From: Meconema thalassinum | Lineage: Eukaryota; Arthropoda; Insecta; Orthoptera; Tettigoniidae | Direction: 5' to 3' | DNA length: 64,000 nucleotides | NCBI GenBank assembly: GCA_946902985.2 | Contig: CAMPQE020000051.1 | Coordinates: 1,984,001 to 2,048,000, forward strand | In this document: positions 22,806-35,084 of the stretch, in pieces | How positions within the stretch are numbered: position 1 is the first letter of the stretch | How the letters are laid out: each line of letters begins with the position of its first letter | Translations under genes and position numbers: made by a program | The notes under the pieces: model-generated | Seen by the model: the letters and a program-made list of their open reading frames with translations, nothing else | Told to the model about the DNA's origin: nothing | The model's database searches: none

Positions 22806-22855
22806 TTAGTTAGTTTTTTATGTTTTAAGGGGCAGAACAACGAGGTCATCTGCCT
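22806..22855 (-). mobile_element. micro-element copy, opposite strand
   Basis: The plus strand reads AGTTAGTTAGTT, then GTTTTAAGGGGCAGAACAAC and GAGGTCATCTGCC, the reverse complement of the same unit. It forms an inverted pair with 22633-22690, 115 bp apart. No clear target-site duplication. Confidence 0.6.
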
Positions 22856-24052
22856 AAACAAAACTAAATAGAAATATATAGTGAATTTACGCAAATATTG
22901 AAGGTTGTTATAGGGTTAGAGAACCTTGATATGGTGATAGCACTATTTATCTGCTCTTCCACTAAATCCTTCAGTGTTCAAAATCGATGTACACTTACAC
23001 TATTGTTGTGCGCAAGGATCACAGAACATTAACTGACTTCACACCATCGAGGCAGTAATATTATATTTTGTCATGTTATGTAATATTTTATAAGCTTTTG
23101 CCAGGTTTCATTAAATCACCACTAGATAGCTGGTCACACGCCATCCGCAATGCCTTCTCTTGGATTATTTAATTTCTTGGCAAAAGCTATCCTGAATTAG
23201 CATCGCTACGCTCAAACAGACATCTGCCACATGTATAAACTGTAGCCAACTTCTTAAATACAAAAGAGGCATGTTCGTGGTTTCTAATTATAAGTTCGTG
23301 TTGTACTCACGGTCGTGAAAATATTCCATATCATCCCAAGTATTACGGTTCTATTAGCTTCAGTGAAGATTTGCATTTCATTCAATGAAGATAGCCTATT
23401 GTCATAAATGAAGTTTTTTCATGTAGTTAGCAATTGAAAGTAGGCCTACTCTTGTTTAAATATAAAAGGAACCTGGTCATAGCTTCAAATGATTGCTATG
23501 AATTATTGGTGACGTTAGTTTCCTGTAGGTTTACTACGGTACTGTATCTGTTGGGGGCTGTGAAGAATGTAATGTTGTGTACAAATCATTCACTCTTATA
23601 GTAATCATTTTGACTCATTGAGTGTACAGGGAGCTGCCGTAGGCCCCCTAAATCGAAACCAAAGTTCTTAGTAGAAAATATGGCGTCTTCATGGCGTGGT
23701 CAATCATTTTAGGTTACTGTTTCACTTAGGGTTGCTACAAAGTATTCTGGTTCTGTTAGTCTTATCACAAATGTGATATCTACTGAAATTTCTCCATATA
23801 CTGGTATGAGTAAACGTACGATATACAGTATGTTAAGTAGTAATTTGGAAGTAGCCATGGCTTAGGTACAAAACAGTCGTGTTTGCGCACAAAAGCTGCA
23901 ACACTTCTATAAGAAGTATCTGTATTCTTTACTCACTGTATCTTATATATTTATAAATCCATGAACTCCTCCTTCCCCAATAGATCCGAATGAAGCCATG
24001 TAGCTAGAGAAATATGCGAAAAGTGCCAAATATGGACAGTTCAACTTATAGG

Positions 24053-24113
24053 CCCTCTTGTTAACCTAGATGTTACGCCCCTTAAAACAACAATTATCAT
24101 CATAATCAACCTC
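24053..24113 (+). mobile_element. micro-element copy, diverged
   Basis: GTTAACCTAGATGTTACGCC continues to CCCTTAAAACAACAATTATC and an ATCATAATC tail. The core differs from the other copies (CCTAGATGTTAC in place of CCTCGTAGTTAC) but the GCCCCTTAAAACAACAAT end is shared. Confidence 0.5.
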
Positions 24114-24423
24114 TTAATAAGTCATCATTTATTTTTCAACTGAAACAAATAGAGGGGACCCAATACCAAGAAGTCACCCTGCACGCTGGGAATATTCTGA
24201 AACCATCTTTACAATATTTCCAAACTGGTTTGTAAATGAGAAATTTTCCAGTAACTCGTTTTTTCTCATAATATTAATTTAACTTATGTATAAGCTGCTT
24301 AAATTTTATTGTGAATAAGCCTACAGGTTATCAGACAAAACATGACTAACATGCGCTAAGCCCCTGAAATTGATTAAAATTTTTCTTAGATCAATTAAGT
24401 AAAAGTATGGATAAAATAGAAAA

Positions 24424-24681
24424 TCATTTAGACCACCTCGTGGATTAGTGCCAAACATTATCGGCTGTCGCCTTGGAGGTCCGGGTACAAATCTCGTCTT
24501 TCTCAAGTAATTGTAATTCTGTTCAGAGGGCTGGAACGAGGTATACTCTGCCTTATGAGGCAAAACTGAGAAGAGGATGGTTCTATTACCATCTACGCCA
24601 TCTTCTACTCCAAGCAAATGCCGGGATAGTTCCGAACTGAAGACCACAGCAGCCTCCTTTTCAAACCTCATATGAATTACA
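24424..24681 (+). mobile_element. tRNA-SINE-like copy inside repeat Z
   Basis: GACCACCTCGTGGATTAGTG matches the SINE start at 36855, and the degenerate B box GTCCGGGTACAAATC and TCTACTCCAAGCAAATGCCG match its middle. The tail portion recurs at 25565-25650. The promoter boxes are decayed, so it is an old copy. Confidence 0.65.
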
Positions 24682-24746
24682 AAAGGGGCATATGACCTCG
24701 CTAGTTACGCCCCTTAAAACAACAATAACTAACTAACTGAATTACA
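24673..24746 (+). mobile_element. 56-bp micro-element with perfect 9-bp target-site duplication
   Basis: The unit itself is 24682-24737 (56 bp): AAAGGGGCATATGACCTCGC at the start, a GGGGC/GCCCC short stem, and a CCTTAAAACAACAATAAC-type tail ending in TAACTAACTAAC. It is flanked by TGAATTACA at 24673-24681 and 24738-24746. The paralogous Z copy at 25636-25650 reads TTTTAAATTACAAATAAACA with no insert, a true empty site. The simple-repeat tail and the 9-bp duplication suggest LINE-driven insertion. Confidence 0.82.
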
Positions 24747-25256
24747 TATACACACACTACTACATACTTCACAGTAACACAGGTTATCAGACAACATTCA
24801 TTGTGACGTGATGTAGTATTCATGCCGTATTAGTCAATGTATTTAATTCCCTGTTAATAAGAAAAATACGGCTTCAGATGTCTACGGTGTTTAGATTCCA
24901 AATGCTTTTATCGTGATTTAGATAATAAATGGATTGGCATGGCCTCTTATAGAGATATATGGAAATTTGGTGGTCACGTCTTGGCCTACTATTGCCAATG
25001 GGACGGCCTTGCTATTCCTTCATCAGTTTATTTCTGACTTTATTAGCCTTTGCTCGAATGTAAAAAGGCCGAAATCAGAGGAATGGGAAAGACTATCGAA
25101 AATGCATGTATCCAGCGGTTATTCTGGATCCTGAACTATGTGTATGCAACATATGGTTGAGATGGGTGGAACAGTGTAGATTTGTATACGGAACTAACAC
25201 ACCCACCCACATATACACATACATACCCACATACAGACTTTCACTTTTATATATAA

Positions 25257-26445
25257 GATAGCTATTTTACCCAGCGTTGCCCGGCAGCTGTCTTTATATA
25301 TGTTATATGAAGATACATGCCAATATATTTCGCAGAGTAGATTCATTTTCCCCCCAAGTGAGTTTAGAACATAGTTCTCCTCGACTCTGATGTTACTCAA
25401 GTGCAATATTAATTTGCTGTAAACCTAGCCGAAAAGTACTGTGCAGTACAATTACGTAGCAGAGCATGGAACAATTGTAAAAGGGATGTATATGCATCAT
25501 TCCTCGAGAACTCAGTCTCCCAATTACTTTCCTGATAGTGTGTATTTTGTTTTCCGTGGTTTCCCACTTCTACTCGAAGCAAATACCGGGATAGTTCCTA
25601 ACTAAAGGCCACAGCAACCTCCTTTCCAATCCTCTTTTAAATTACAAATAAACACACTACTACAGCCGTTACAGTAACACAGGTTATCAGGAAAATTTCG
25701 TACACACTCACGTTCATGGGGCTACATTACCATGATGTCCCGAAGCCTCTAAATCAATCAACAACAACAGAATCATTTAAGTTCATTTAATCTTAATACT
25801 AAGTTTCGTGATGATATCTCCAGCCGTTGTAACGTTACCCCATGCAGGGTGAATCAATGCAGTCCTTTTTTAATTTTAATTCCCTACATCGACCCCTGTT
25901 AATACAATTTTAAAAAAGTATTCAGATTTTTATGGCGTTCAGATTCCTAATGTTCTTATCGTGGTTTGGATAGAAAATGGAGGCCCATGGCCTGGTGTTT
26001 ACGTATTGACTGTAGTCAAGGAGAAAATGGAGTAGCATGGCCCCTTACAGAGACAGATGGGAACCTGGTGATCACTTCTTGAGGTAGTGTTGCCGTTGAG
26101 AAAATTGAGTGGCAAGGCCTGTTCCCGAGATAGATGGATACTTGGTGGACCCGTCTTGTGCTGCTGTTGCCATAGAGATGGCCGGCCTTGCCGTTCCTTC
26201 ATAAGTTAAATTTCTGACTTTATTGGCCTCTGCTTGAGTGCAAAAGGCCTAAATCAGAAGAATGAAAAAGACTATCGAAAATTAATGTAGACAGCCTTTC
26301 CTTTTGGGTCCTAAATTATGAGTACGCAAAATTTGGTTGAAATTGGTGGAACGGTGAGGATTTGTATACGGAACAAATCCACCCACATACCCACACACCC
26401 ACATACATATATACATACAGACTTACAGTTTTATATACAAGATAC
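25257..26445. repeat. interspersed repeat Z, copy 2
   Basis: It begins GCTATTTTACCCAGCGTTGC and ends ACAGTTTTATATACAAGATA. It aligns with the distal part of copy 1 (for example ACAGTAACACAGGTTATCAG at 25671 and near 24773, and CCTGTTAATA.. near 25887 and 24852). Internal partial duplications occur at about 25975-26150 (repeated ATGGCC / CTTGGTGG blocks). Non-coding. Confidence 0.6.
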
Positions 26446-29400
26446 TTCAAGTTTTCACGGAGATTCCTGCTGTTTCCAAGTTGTTGGGATTAGCAAATGT
26501 TCAACTATTTTACCTCTAGTAAATCTTCATTGTGTCTAATGGGGAACGATTCCTTGCTCCCTTTCAGAATAAAGTATTAAAAACTAACCAATTACGTACC
26601 ATGTCAAAGCTCTACTTTTAGCACACATACTTCACAACCAAAGTTAGTTAAACCATATCGTATGCAAGAGAAAGTGACGTGTCTTGTGGAGTTTGTTTGT
26701 TCAAGCCGATAGGAGGCGCTAGCGTCGGCTGGCGCAGAGTGCAGACGGTATCAATACCAGCAGTTGAATGTTACTTTTCAGTTGTGAGCTTCCTCTACGT
26801 AGTATTAGACAATATGACCCAAATATAAAGTTTTCCACACTGAGTAAATAAAACGCTGAGCGAATTATCAAACGTAAGGTTACGTCATAGTTAAATATAA
26901 TAAGGAAATAAATCATTCTGACGGGGATAAAAATGTAAAAATCCCAAGCTGCACAAATTCAGTACATATAATATAATGTTAACTCACCCACGAAACTTTG
27001 GACAGTTTACACAACGATTTTGCAAAGTGAGCAGACGACTGCTCATTACTAACTCATTTCGAACGAAAGAAGAAGCGGCACTTCTCGAAAAACGAGATCA
27101 TTAAGGCCCAGTTTATGTTCCATGCAACGGCCCTAAAATAATCTCATTAATGCTGTCCACTCATAAAATATATCACCCCACTAATTTGAGAGGGAAGACA
27201 TTTTATTTTCAACCAATAGTTCGACCTGTAAAAGAATATTGAATACACTGTCGGACGGGTGAGTTAGGTAAGTAAGGGTATTTAATGAGCCCAAGTCCTT
27301 TATGTTGGCGACCTAACTGCCTAAGGTTTGGTACATGGATTCGACATATGTTTGCCGGACATGTTTTGCTTGTCAGGTCCTAAATGAGTCCGACATACTT
27401 AGTGACACCCTGTATGTACAGTGAAAACTCTGAATGAGAATGGTTAGTTTCTGGGCTGCTAAAATACTTAACATCATTATCACCTTATGTCAGACAATAA
27501 CACACATAAATATGTTCAATGACAAATATAAAAAGAGGATAACTTATTCAAAGCCAACATTGTTAGTTTTAATTAAAAAATCCTTATTTTGTTGTCTACT
27601 TACTCATTTGGATGATTTCTATTTGCATCCCTCTCGTCATCATGGGTTTCTTCTTTTATAACCTAGCGACAAAAATGAATCATTAATTTCTGAGGTATTA
27701 TCTTACGCTTCTACAAAATTAATAACAAATAATGTAACTTTACAGCACAGCTCAACTTGAAGTGAGGATTCATTAGCTATTCCACCGACGGAAATTACTT
27801 TCTTGCTTTAGTTAGTAAGTTATTGAGGATTTAAGGGGCGGAACACCGAGGTCATCTGCCCCTACTTTCTTATTCTCCAGCGTATCTTACTGCATTATAC
27901 ATGCCTTATGTTAAGAAAGCCATCCTTCTTTTATAGGTCTAGTGCATCCAAGTGTGATAGAAAATGTGGTGAACAGTGCAATAAAGGACATAACAGGTTT
28001 AAGGGCTGAATAAATAATATGTAATAAGCAATTTCCAGCAGTAAGACTATAAGGGGCTAATCCAATCTCTTGTCCCATTTCAGTCTCTCAGGTCACTTAC
28101 AAGTGTCTTGGCCCTCAACAGTTCTACCTCACAGCTTTTAAGAATGAACGTATAAATCACTCACTTTAGGTCATACCAACAATATTCCACATGAATATAT
28201 CCAAAACACACAACAGAATGAATGATTACTTCGAGCATGCCAATTGCTGTACGCGCAACTGGTTAGAGTGTTGTGTAGAATATTTAACTTATATTTTGCC
28301 TCTACATAATGCTTCTACTGCATTATATATTAACAGCAGTTTAGAGTTACTGCGGTACTGCGAAACAGCATCAATTTTTATAGAAATAAACTTTTCGTTT
28401 GTCCGTTTGTCAACAAAGATCAAATGTAATTTAATAAGCCATCATGTGTTTTCTTCCTAAGGTTGGCTGAGGTGGTGTTTAAACATCCTGGTTGGATTTA
28501 TTAGGAAACCTTTCTTGATCTTGTAGGCAATCATCTCCAGCCAACTTGAACTGTGATATATGATATGAAACCGACATGTTCTCGGACGTTATAACGTTTC
28601 TTCTGACAACAATGCAGGGCCTGATTTTATGGTGCCGGGAATTCATCGTTGCATAACTGGAAAACATTCAAGGACATGAGTCAGTGTCAGTATCTCCCTG
28701 AGGAATCACCGGTAGAGTTCACCAGACAAAAGAATGGCTGTAGCAGTTCTGACTGCAATGACGTTGACTTACATTTCCATAGCTTCGCTCCAACTCATTG
28801 CCTATTTCAAAAGCTATCATAAATGTAGTCGGTATCATAAAAAATGGCTTGAGGAAAGAAGCTGAGCTTATTAAAAATATCACGAAACTTCAAGATTCAG
28901 GGTACTTCCTCGCTCTGAAGACAACTGGGGTTGAAACACACCGTCGGCTTTATATGAAACGGTTTAGTATATTTCCCCGTTTTGTATTCCAGGCGAATGC
29001 GGGATTGTACGTGGTAATAGGCCGTGGACACTTTTTACCAACACCTCACCATATTTCATTCTGATTAAACAGTACATAGAGGTAACGAAGGGGTTTAATC
29101 TAAAACATAAACGTACATATTGAGAAATAGCCCACATGATGGATCACTGACGGCAAAGAACAAAAACATCAAATAGTAGATACCAACAAACACAAACATC
29201 TTAACGTTTGCTGGAGCATAACTTCTACACAAGAAGTTTGTTCTCATAAACTCCGGCTGTAAGAAAGAACCGTTGCCCCGTAGGAACCCTCCCAATCTCC
29301 TTCCTAACACTGTGGACACGGGAATAATAAGGGTAGAGATACTTACACACAACTTAATAAGTTATAAGAAATGTAAAATACAGTCAGAGATTATTCAGTG

Positions 29401-30319
29401 TTAACTTACAAATAAAAGTGAAGCTGATATATATCGACATTTCTGCACCTTTCCGTTCTTTTCACTTAAATATACAAATGAAATTCTTAACCACAAACAA
29501 TGGCATTTTGATTGTTCAACGGAAATCTAAGTGATCTTGGAGCCTCAGCGAGAAATGAATCACTTATCATCCTGAAGTGAACAGATGTGTTGGTGATAGA
29601 TGTTGAGTTTGATATTTGAGGCTTACTGAGGCGTTAGTAAGTTCAATATTTGAGTGGTCGTTAACATCGGATATCCTGACTGCTAGCAAGGGAAGTATTT
29701 TCCCCTATGTGTTTCCAGTTCAGATAAGATTTGTGGAGTTGCAGTTTCGATTTGGATTGTTCAGTATAGTTCACTGGAAAGGTGCGTTATTTGAAAACAA
29801 ATTTTGAATTGGTGAATTTTGTTTTTATTTCGAGGTAGATGTTTCTGTTTTTTGTCTTATATTCGACGGGAACGTTATTTTAAAACCCATTTATAGATTA
29901 TGAGATCCTGGTTCTTCGGTCTATCCACACATGCTGATTCCACCATTGTAGAGTGAACGGTCACAGGATCGAGTCGAGGCTCATGTAAATAATTAGAACA
30001 CTCTAGTATTTCGAGTAAGATTTTTCATTAGTTTGATTTTGTGCCATACCTTTCCCTACAGGTTTGTCGACGTTTGATTTTGATGAGGGTTTGATATATT
30101 CGGTGATAGAAGTGATACGTTCATTTGATAGGATTTTGATACATCTGATATTCAATATTCAGATTTTGTTTGTTTTAGTAAACTCATCTCGCAATATTTG
30201 TACTAATACTAAGTGTATAAGGTGGTTATCAGTCATAACTTGATATTTGAGATTAATGCACGGTAAAAGATATGATGTGTTTATCATTCTCCCTCTTATA
30301 AATAAATAACAGTTGTCAC
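26446..30319. other. non-coding; one micro-element, otherwise nothing assigned
   Basis: Apart from the micro-element at 27796-27871 I recognise nothing. Open frames at 28798-29064 and 29095-29352 have no family I know and no clear splice or start context. Confidence 0.5.
27796..27871 (-). mobile_element. 58-bp micro-element with perfect 9-bp target-site duplication
   Basis: The body is 27805-27862. Read on the plus strand it is GCTTTAGTTAGTAAG, a short linker, TTTAAGGGGCGGAACACCGA and GGTCATCTGCCC. This is the reverse complement of the 24682-24737 family. Flanks TACTTTCTT at 27796-27804 and 27863-27871 are identical. This is an independent second insertion of the same small unit on the other strand. 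Confidence 0.8.
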
Positions 30320-31920
30320 CGATCATTTCTCATGTATTGTAGGTGTGAGGAGAGGATAAGAAGGAATATTTATCACATTTCCTCTCCAGTATCATTTCTC
30401 ATGTATTGTAGGTGTGAGGAGAGGATCAGAAGGAACGTTTATCACATTTCCTCTCCAGTATCATTTCTCATGTATTGTAGGTGTGAGGAGAGGATCAGAA
30501 GGAATATTTATCACATTTCCTCTCCAGTATCATTTCTCATGTATTGTAGGTGTGAGGAGAGGATAAGAAGGAATATTTATCACATTTCCTCTCCAGTATC
30601 ATTTCTCATGTATTGTAGGTGAGAGGAGAGGATCAGAAGGAATATTTATCACATTTCCTCTCCAGTATCATTTCTCATGTATTGTAGGTGTGAGGAGAGG
30701 ATCAGAAGGAATATTTATCACATTTCCTCTCCAGTATCATTTCTCATGTATTTTAGGTGTGAGGAGAGGATCAAAAGGAAGATTTATCACATTTCCTCTC
30801 AAGTATCATTTCTCATGTATTGTAGGTGTGAGGAGAGGATCAGAAGGAATATTTATCACATTTCCTCTCCAGTAACATTTCTCATGTATTGTAGGTGTGA
30901 GGAGAGGATCAGAAGGAAGATTTATCACATTTCCTCTCCAGTATCATTTCTCATGTATTGTAGGTGTGAGGAGAGGATCAGAAGGAATATTTATCACATT
31001 TCCTCTCCAGTAACATTTCTCATGTATTGTAGGTGTGAGGAGAGGATCAGAAGGAATATTTATCACATTTCCTCTCCAGTAACATTTCTCATGTATTGTA
31101 GGTGTGAGGAGAGGATCAGAAGGAAGATTTATCACATTTCCTCTCCAGTATCATTTCTCATGTATTGTAGGTGTGAGGAGAGGATCAGAAGGAATATTTA
31201 TCACATTTCCTCTCCAGTATCATTTCTCCTCATGTATTGTAGCAGTGAGGAGAGGATCAGACGGAATATTTATCACATTTCCTCTCCAGTATCATTTCTC
31301 ATGTATTGTAGGTGTGAGGAGAGGATCAGAAGGGATATTTATCACATTTCCTCTCCAGTATCATTTCTCATGTATTGTAGGTGTGAGGAGAGGATCAGAA
31401 GGAATATTTATCACATTTCCTCTCCAGTATCATTTATCATGTATTGTAGTAGTGAGGAGAGGAACAGAAGGAATGTTTATCACATTTCCTCTCCAGTATC
31501 ATTTCTCATGTATTGTAGGTGTGAGGAGAGGATCAGAAGGAATATTTATCACATTTCCTCTCCAGTATCATTTCTCATGTATTGTAGCAGTGAGGAGAGG
31601 ACCAGAAGGAATATTTATCACATTTCCTCTCCAGTATCATTTCTCATGTATTGTAGGTGTGAGGAGAGGATCAGAAGGAATATTTATCACATTTCCTCTC
31701 CAGTATCATTTCTCATGTATTGTAGGTGTGAGGAGAGGATCAGAAGGAATGTTTATCCCATTTCCTCTCCAGTATCATTTCCCATGTATTGTAGGTGTGA
31801 GGAGAGGATCAGAAGGAATGTTTATCACATTTCCTCTCCAGTATCATTTCTCATGTATTGTAGTAGTGAGGAGAGGATCTGAAGGAATGTTTATCACATT
31901 TCCTCTCCAGTATCATTTCA
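30320..31920 (+). repeat. 69-bp minisatellite, 23 units
   Basis: Unit starts (ATGTATTGTAG and variants) recur every 69 bases from 30332 to 31853; one spacing is 72, due to three extra bases near 31227. Because 69 is divisible by three, two plus-strand frames stay open over long distances, one giving 401 codons (30677-31882, with EERIRRNIYHISSPVSF in each repeat) and another giving 292 codons (31104-31982). A single T-to-A change makes a TGA at 30620. Each unit contains GGAGAGGA and TCCTCTCC, able to form an 8-bp stem. I annotate it as a repeat and not as a gene. Confidence 0.92.
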
Positions 31921-32179
31921 AGTACAATTTCGGGGAAGCACATTTCATGTGTCAAAATTGTCATTATTATCTTTATTATTAAGCCAGCAGCAAGCAATCT
32001 TCTACACGACTTGTACCTTCTGTACTAAACCCAGCCAAATAACAGAACGCTTCCATCTGCCATCAAGACGGTCTGAATACACAATTTTGTATTCCCTTAA
32101 TTGCAATGGTGAGAGGAAGATGGCGATCAGGATATGTCTGTTATGAGGTGCAACAAGTAGTAACCCAAAAGGCACTTAC

Positions 32180-32296
32180 CTCTTTCAAATCTCCATCACT
32201 CACCAAAGAAAGACTTTCTATTTCTTCCCTTCTTGGAACAAGCTCTGGTATCGAAAATTCCTCTATCTTGATATCCTCAGTCAGATCAGTATCATC
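32180..32296 (-). CDS. candidate internal exon, acidic (39 codons)
   Basis: On the minus strand a TTTCTCTGCAG acceptor is followed by 117 bases, open only in phase 0, and then a perfect GTAAGT donor. The peptide is acidic (DDTDLTEDIKIEEFSIPELV then PRREEIESLSLV), with an IKIEE core like the linker exons upstream of finger arrays in many insect zinc-finger genes. Together with 39469-39567 on the same strand it may belong to one gene transcribed leftwards, perhaps ending in a zinc-finger exon. The acceptor of the finger exon at 16581 requires phase 2, so a direct join is impossible and at least one further exon would be needed. Confidence 0.5.
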
Positions 32297-32299
32297 CTG

Positions 32300-34686
32300 C
32301 AGAGAAATTACTTGTTATACTAACACGTTCACCATCCGAACACAATGTGACATACAAGCCCAAGATAAGAAATATGAGACTTCACTGATTGTGAGACGAC
32401 TTTCTGAAGGAACAGCTGAGCTGTCAACAATACGGCAACCCAGTCGAGATCATGTTTATTCCTGCACGTATTTTCCTTGTATGTCATTTCTTTCTCGTAC
32501 AGCTTAGGAATGAGTTTCAGATGTGACGTTTTGTAGGATATTTTGTACAGGATTTGGCTAACTGGATTTAATTTAAGTAATATAAATGGTCGATGTGGTT
32601 CCATCGCAATATATTATTTTTATTCTTGTTTCTTTGTCAGATGCAACTGATCGTTGTGGAACGAAAGGGTATTCGGCATCTACTGCCGAAGATAGGAGCA
32701 ATGAAACTATATCTGAAGAATAATTGACATTTGTATTTGCGTTGGAACTATTTTTGTACCATTTCATAGCTTGTGTTTTAATCACGTTTCGGAATATAGG
32801 ACAATTGGAGGTGATATTCGGACAGTAATGTAAGATGGAATTTACTTTTCGGAGTGTTTATTTTCTAGTTAGCTTGTGGACTAACCACCAGATCCCCAAA
32901 ACAGAGTAAGCTAGGGATTATTGGTGAATAAATCACTCAAGGACAAAAGTTTTTATCTTAAATGTGTGGTTGTTTGTAGTAGATTTTGAACCTTCTGTTT
33001 ATTAAATAGAATGCGCTTGGACTAGTTTCATAACCACACCCAAAACCTGAGATTAACGGTCTCGTGTTGGAACCAGTTCAAATCCATGTGTGTTTGCTGG
33101 TGAAGGGATCTCACGAGGGTTGATTTGACTTTCGACACAGATGTATCTCGGATCAATACGGGCACAACATATTGTCCCCGTTCATTTGAACATAAACCGC
33201 GCCTATATCTGAATTCTACGTCAGACCACGTAATATCAAATGATACCCAGAGATTGCGAGCCGAGCTATTACATGGAGAAGGACGCATGAGAGGGCTGTA
33301 GAAGGATCGAGTGAGCTGTGAACTTCATCAGACTCAAGAGATGGATACAAATATTTAAATAAAAGTAGACTCTATAAATACAATAAACTGAGTTGGAAAT
33401 TTACTGCACGATATTAGACATTATTCTATGTGGGAATAATACACAGGATGATGATAATTATTGTTTTAAGGTGCCTAACATCTAGGTTATCGGCACCAGT
33501 AACAAATATTTGGTCGGTAGGCGAAGGAGCAACCTGACTGGTCGCAGAGGGAAGAATCCGGAAATGCTTACTTATTACTGTACAGTACTTGTCGAGCGAA
33601 CAACAGCCTGAGTGCTGAGGTTTGTGCATTGGACCGCATGGTACTGAAGGTTGTAAACATGTTTTGAAATCATTTATAATACGGTGGCGAACATTTATTT
33701 GCCATTGCGGAATACGTTAGTAACGCGTCGAATATTTCACACACTATTTGGTGAACTAATGAAACACTTGCGAACTGTACATCGCATGGTCAGTCGTCGT
33801 GCTGTGTGAAATCGTGCAGCAAATTACAAACTTTAATACCAGAGCTAAAGAGGAGAAATAATATTCTATAAAACTGCGTGCAGATTGCAGTAATAAAATC
33901 ATCTAATAGGTGGCGTGGAGGAGGCGGCTGTGTTGTGTAAAAATATTAGCAAGTGCAATAGCGAAGAAATCAGTATCATATTAAAAGCAGTGCAACTATT
34001 TAACACATCAAAAGTAGTGTAGAAGCAGTGCATCATGGAGAGAATATTCGTGGTATCACCGGTTCTAAATCACGTCGAAGCAAACAAAAACCATTCACGG
34101 TGGGAGAAAACGTGTCTTAATGATCACCGCCCTTTTAGTTTTTTTTTTTTATGGCAAGTGGAATATACAGGCTGTTGTGCAAAGTAATTACATCATTATA
34201 CCATGAAGGTTAGGAAGAGATCTGACCCCTTAAGAAATTATGGTAATTTAGTAGGTACTAAAGAGAACTGTCAATTAGGGTGAGACAAAGGATGATTACG
34301 GTACCGTACCTCTAACTTTCGGGATCAGAATTGAGCCAGAGCTGGCTAAGGGTGGTCAAAGGAAGAAATGGAAAAGAGGCGCCCGACACAAGTAAACAAA
34401 AACAATAACGGTCTCTACTCAGGTCATGTGGGTCTCTAGCTACTTCCTATTAATGTCGTCGTGGTAGGCAGTGAAGCCACGAAGGGGGGGGGGGGGGGGT
34501 CAGGGTTTAAACCCCAACCCCCTGAGATAAATCTTTACTTGAATCTCTATATTGTCCCATCTATCACTTGCTTCACACTACCACTAGTATATATTTTAAA
34601 AGTGATCACGTTCATCACTTGGTAAATGTCCTGCACTCAACTCGCAGCGAGACGACTCTTTCAGCAAGCCATGGATCAAGTTTACA
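32300..34686. other. non-coding; micro-element relative and poly-G tract
   Basis: Around 33448-33495 ATTATTGTTTTAAGGTGCCT and CATCTAGGTTATCGGCACC resemble a distant micro-element relative, reverse orientation, without a visible target-site duplication. A G run lies at about 34484-34498. No gene seen. Confidence 0.45.
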
Positions 34687-34945
34687 GCCGGCCCCGTGGA
34701 GTAGGGGTAGCGCGCCTGCCTATCACCTGGAGGCCCCGGGTTCGATTCCCGGCTCCGTCAGGGATTAAGAAACTGATGTGAGGGTTGGAACAGGGTGCAC
34801 TCAGTGTCATGACGACAATTGAGTAGGTGTCTGACAGTGAGAAAGCGCCCCGATCACGAAAACCAAGATCAACGGCCGAGGGGACCCGGTGCGATGATCA
34901 CGCGTCAGGCCAAATGGCTGGGCGACGGGCTTAGTGCCAGGGTTA
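34687..34945 (+). mobile_element. tRNA-derived SINE, full copy
   Basis: It starts GCCGGCCCCGTGGAGTAGGG, with an A-box-like GTAGGGGTAGCG, a B box GGGTTCGATTCCC at about 34739-34751, and a 3' body with GATCACGCGTCAGGCCAAAT. The 3' part recurs at 43448-43640. A 9-base match CATGGATCA lies near both ends (34670-34678 and 34948-34956) but is 8 bases away from the start, so I do not count it as a firm target-site duplication. Confidence 0.8.
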
Positions 34946-35084
34946 TACATGGATCAGAACTGCTTTCAAAGTGTGTGATCGGTAACTTTATTCAGGCGTC
35001 TTCGGGTTGCGTTACTTGTGTGTATCCGTTTCTAAAAATGTACAGAAGATACTCCTTTCTATACAATTCATAAACTAGTGAAAT

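Larger units (their letters stand above)
22297..25256. repeat. interspersed repeat Z, copy 1
   Basis: It begins ACTAGCTATTGTACCCGGCT, the reverse complement of the CCGGGTACA-GCTAGT type of terminus seen at 52888 and 54888, and ends in AC/AT-rich sequence with TTTTATATATAAGATA. Its distal part, about 24590-25256, aligns with 25550-26445, so Z is present twice in tandem. It contains a SINE-like head (24424-24681) and three micro-elements. The stretch 22870-24040 holds nothing else that I recognise. Confidence 0.6.

Noticed and set aside
28798..29064. 88-codon frame as a coding exon
   Set aside because: No family recognised, no clear acceptor or donor, and composition similar to neighbouring non-coding DNA.
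30677..31982. 401- and 292-codon open frames as protein genes
   Set aside because: They arise because a 69-bp unit without stops is repeated; both frames are open at once and the upstream part of the array has a stop. No start context or splice context sets one frame apart.
34687..34770. Functional tRNA gene
   Set aside because: A and B boxes are present but no paired acceptor stem, and the sequence continues into a conserved SINE body shared with 43430-43656.
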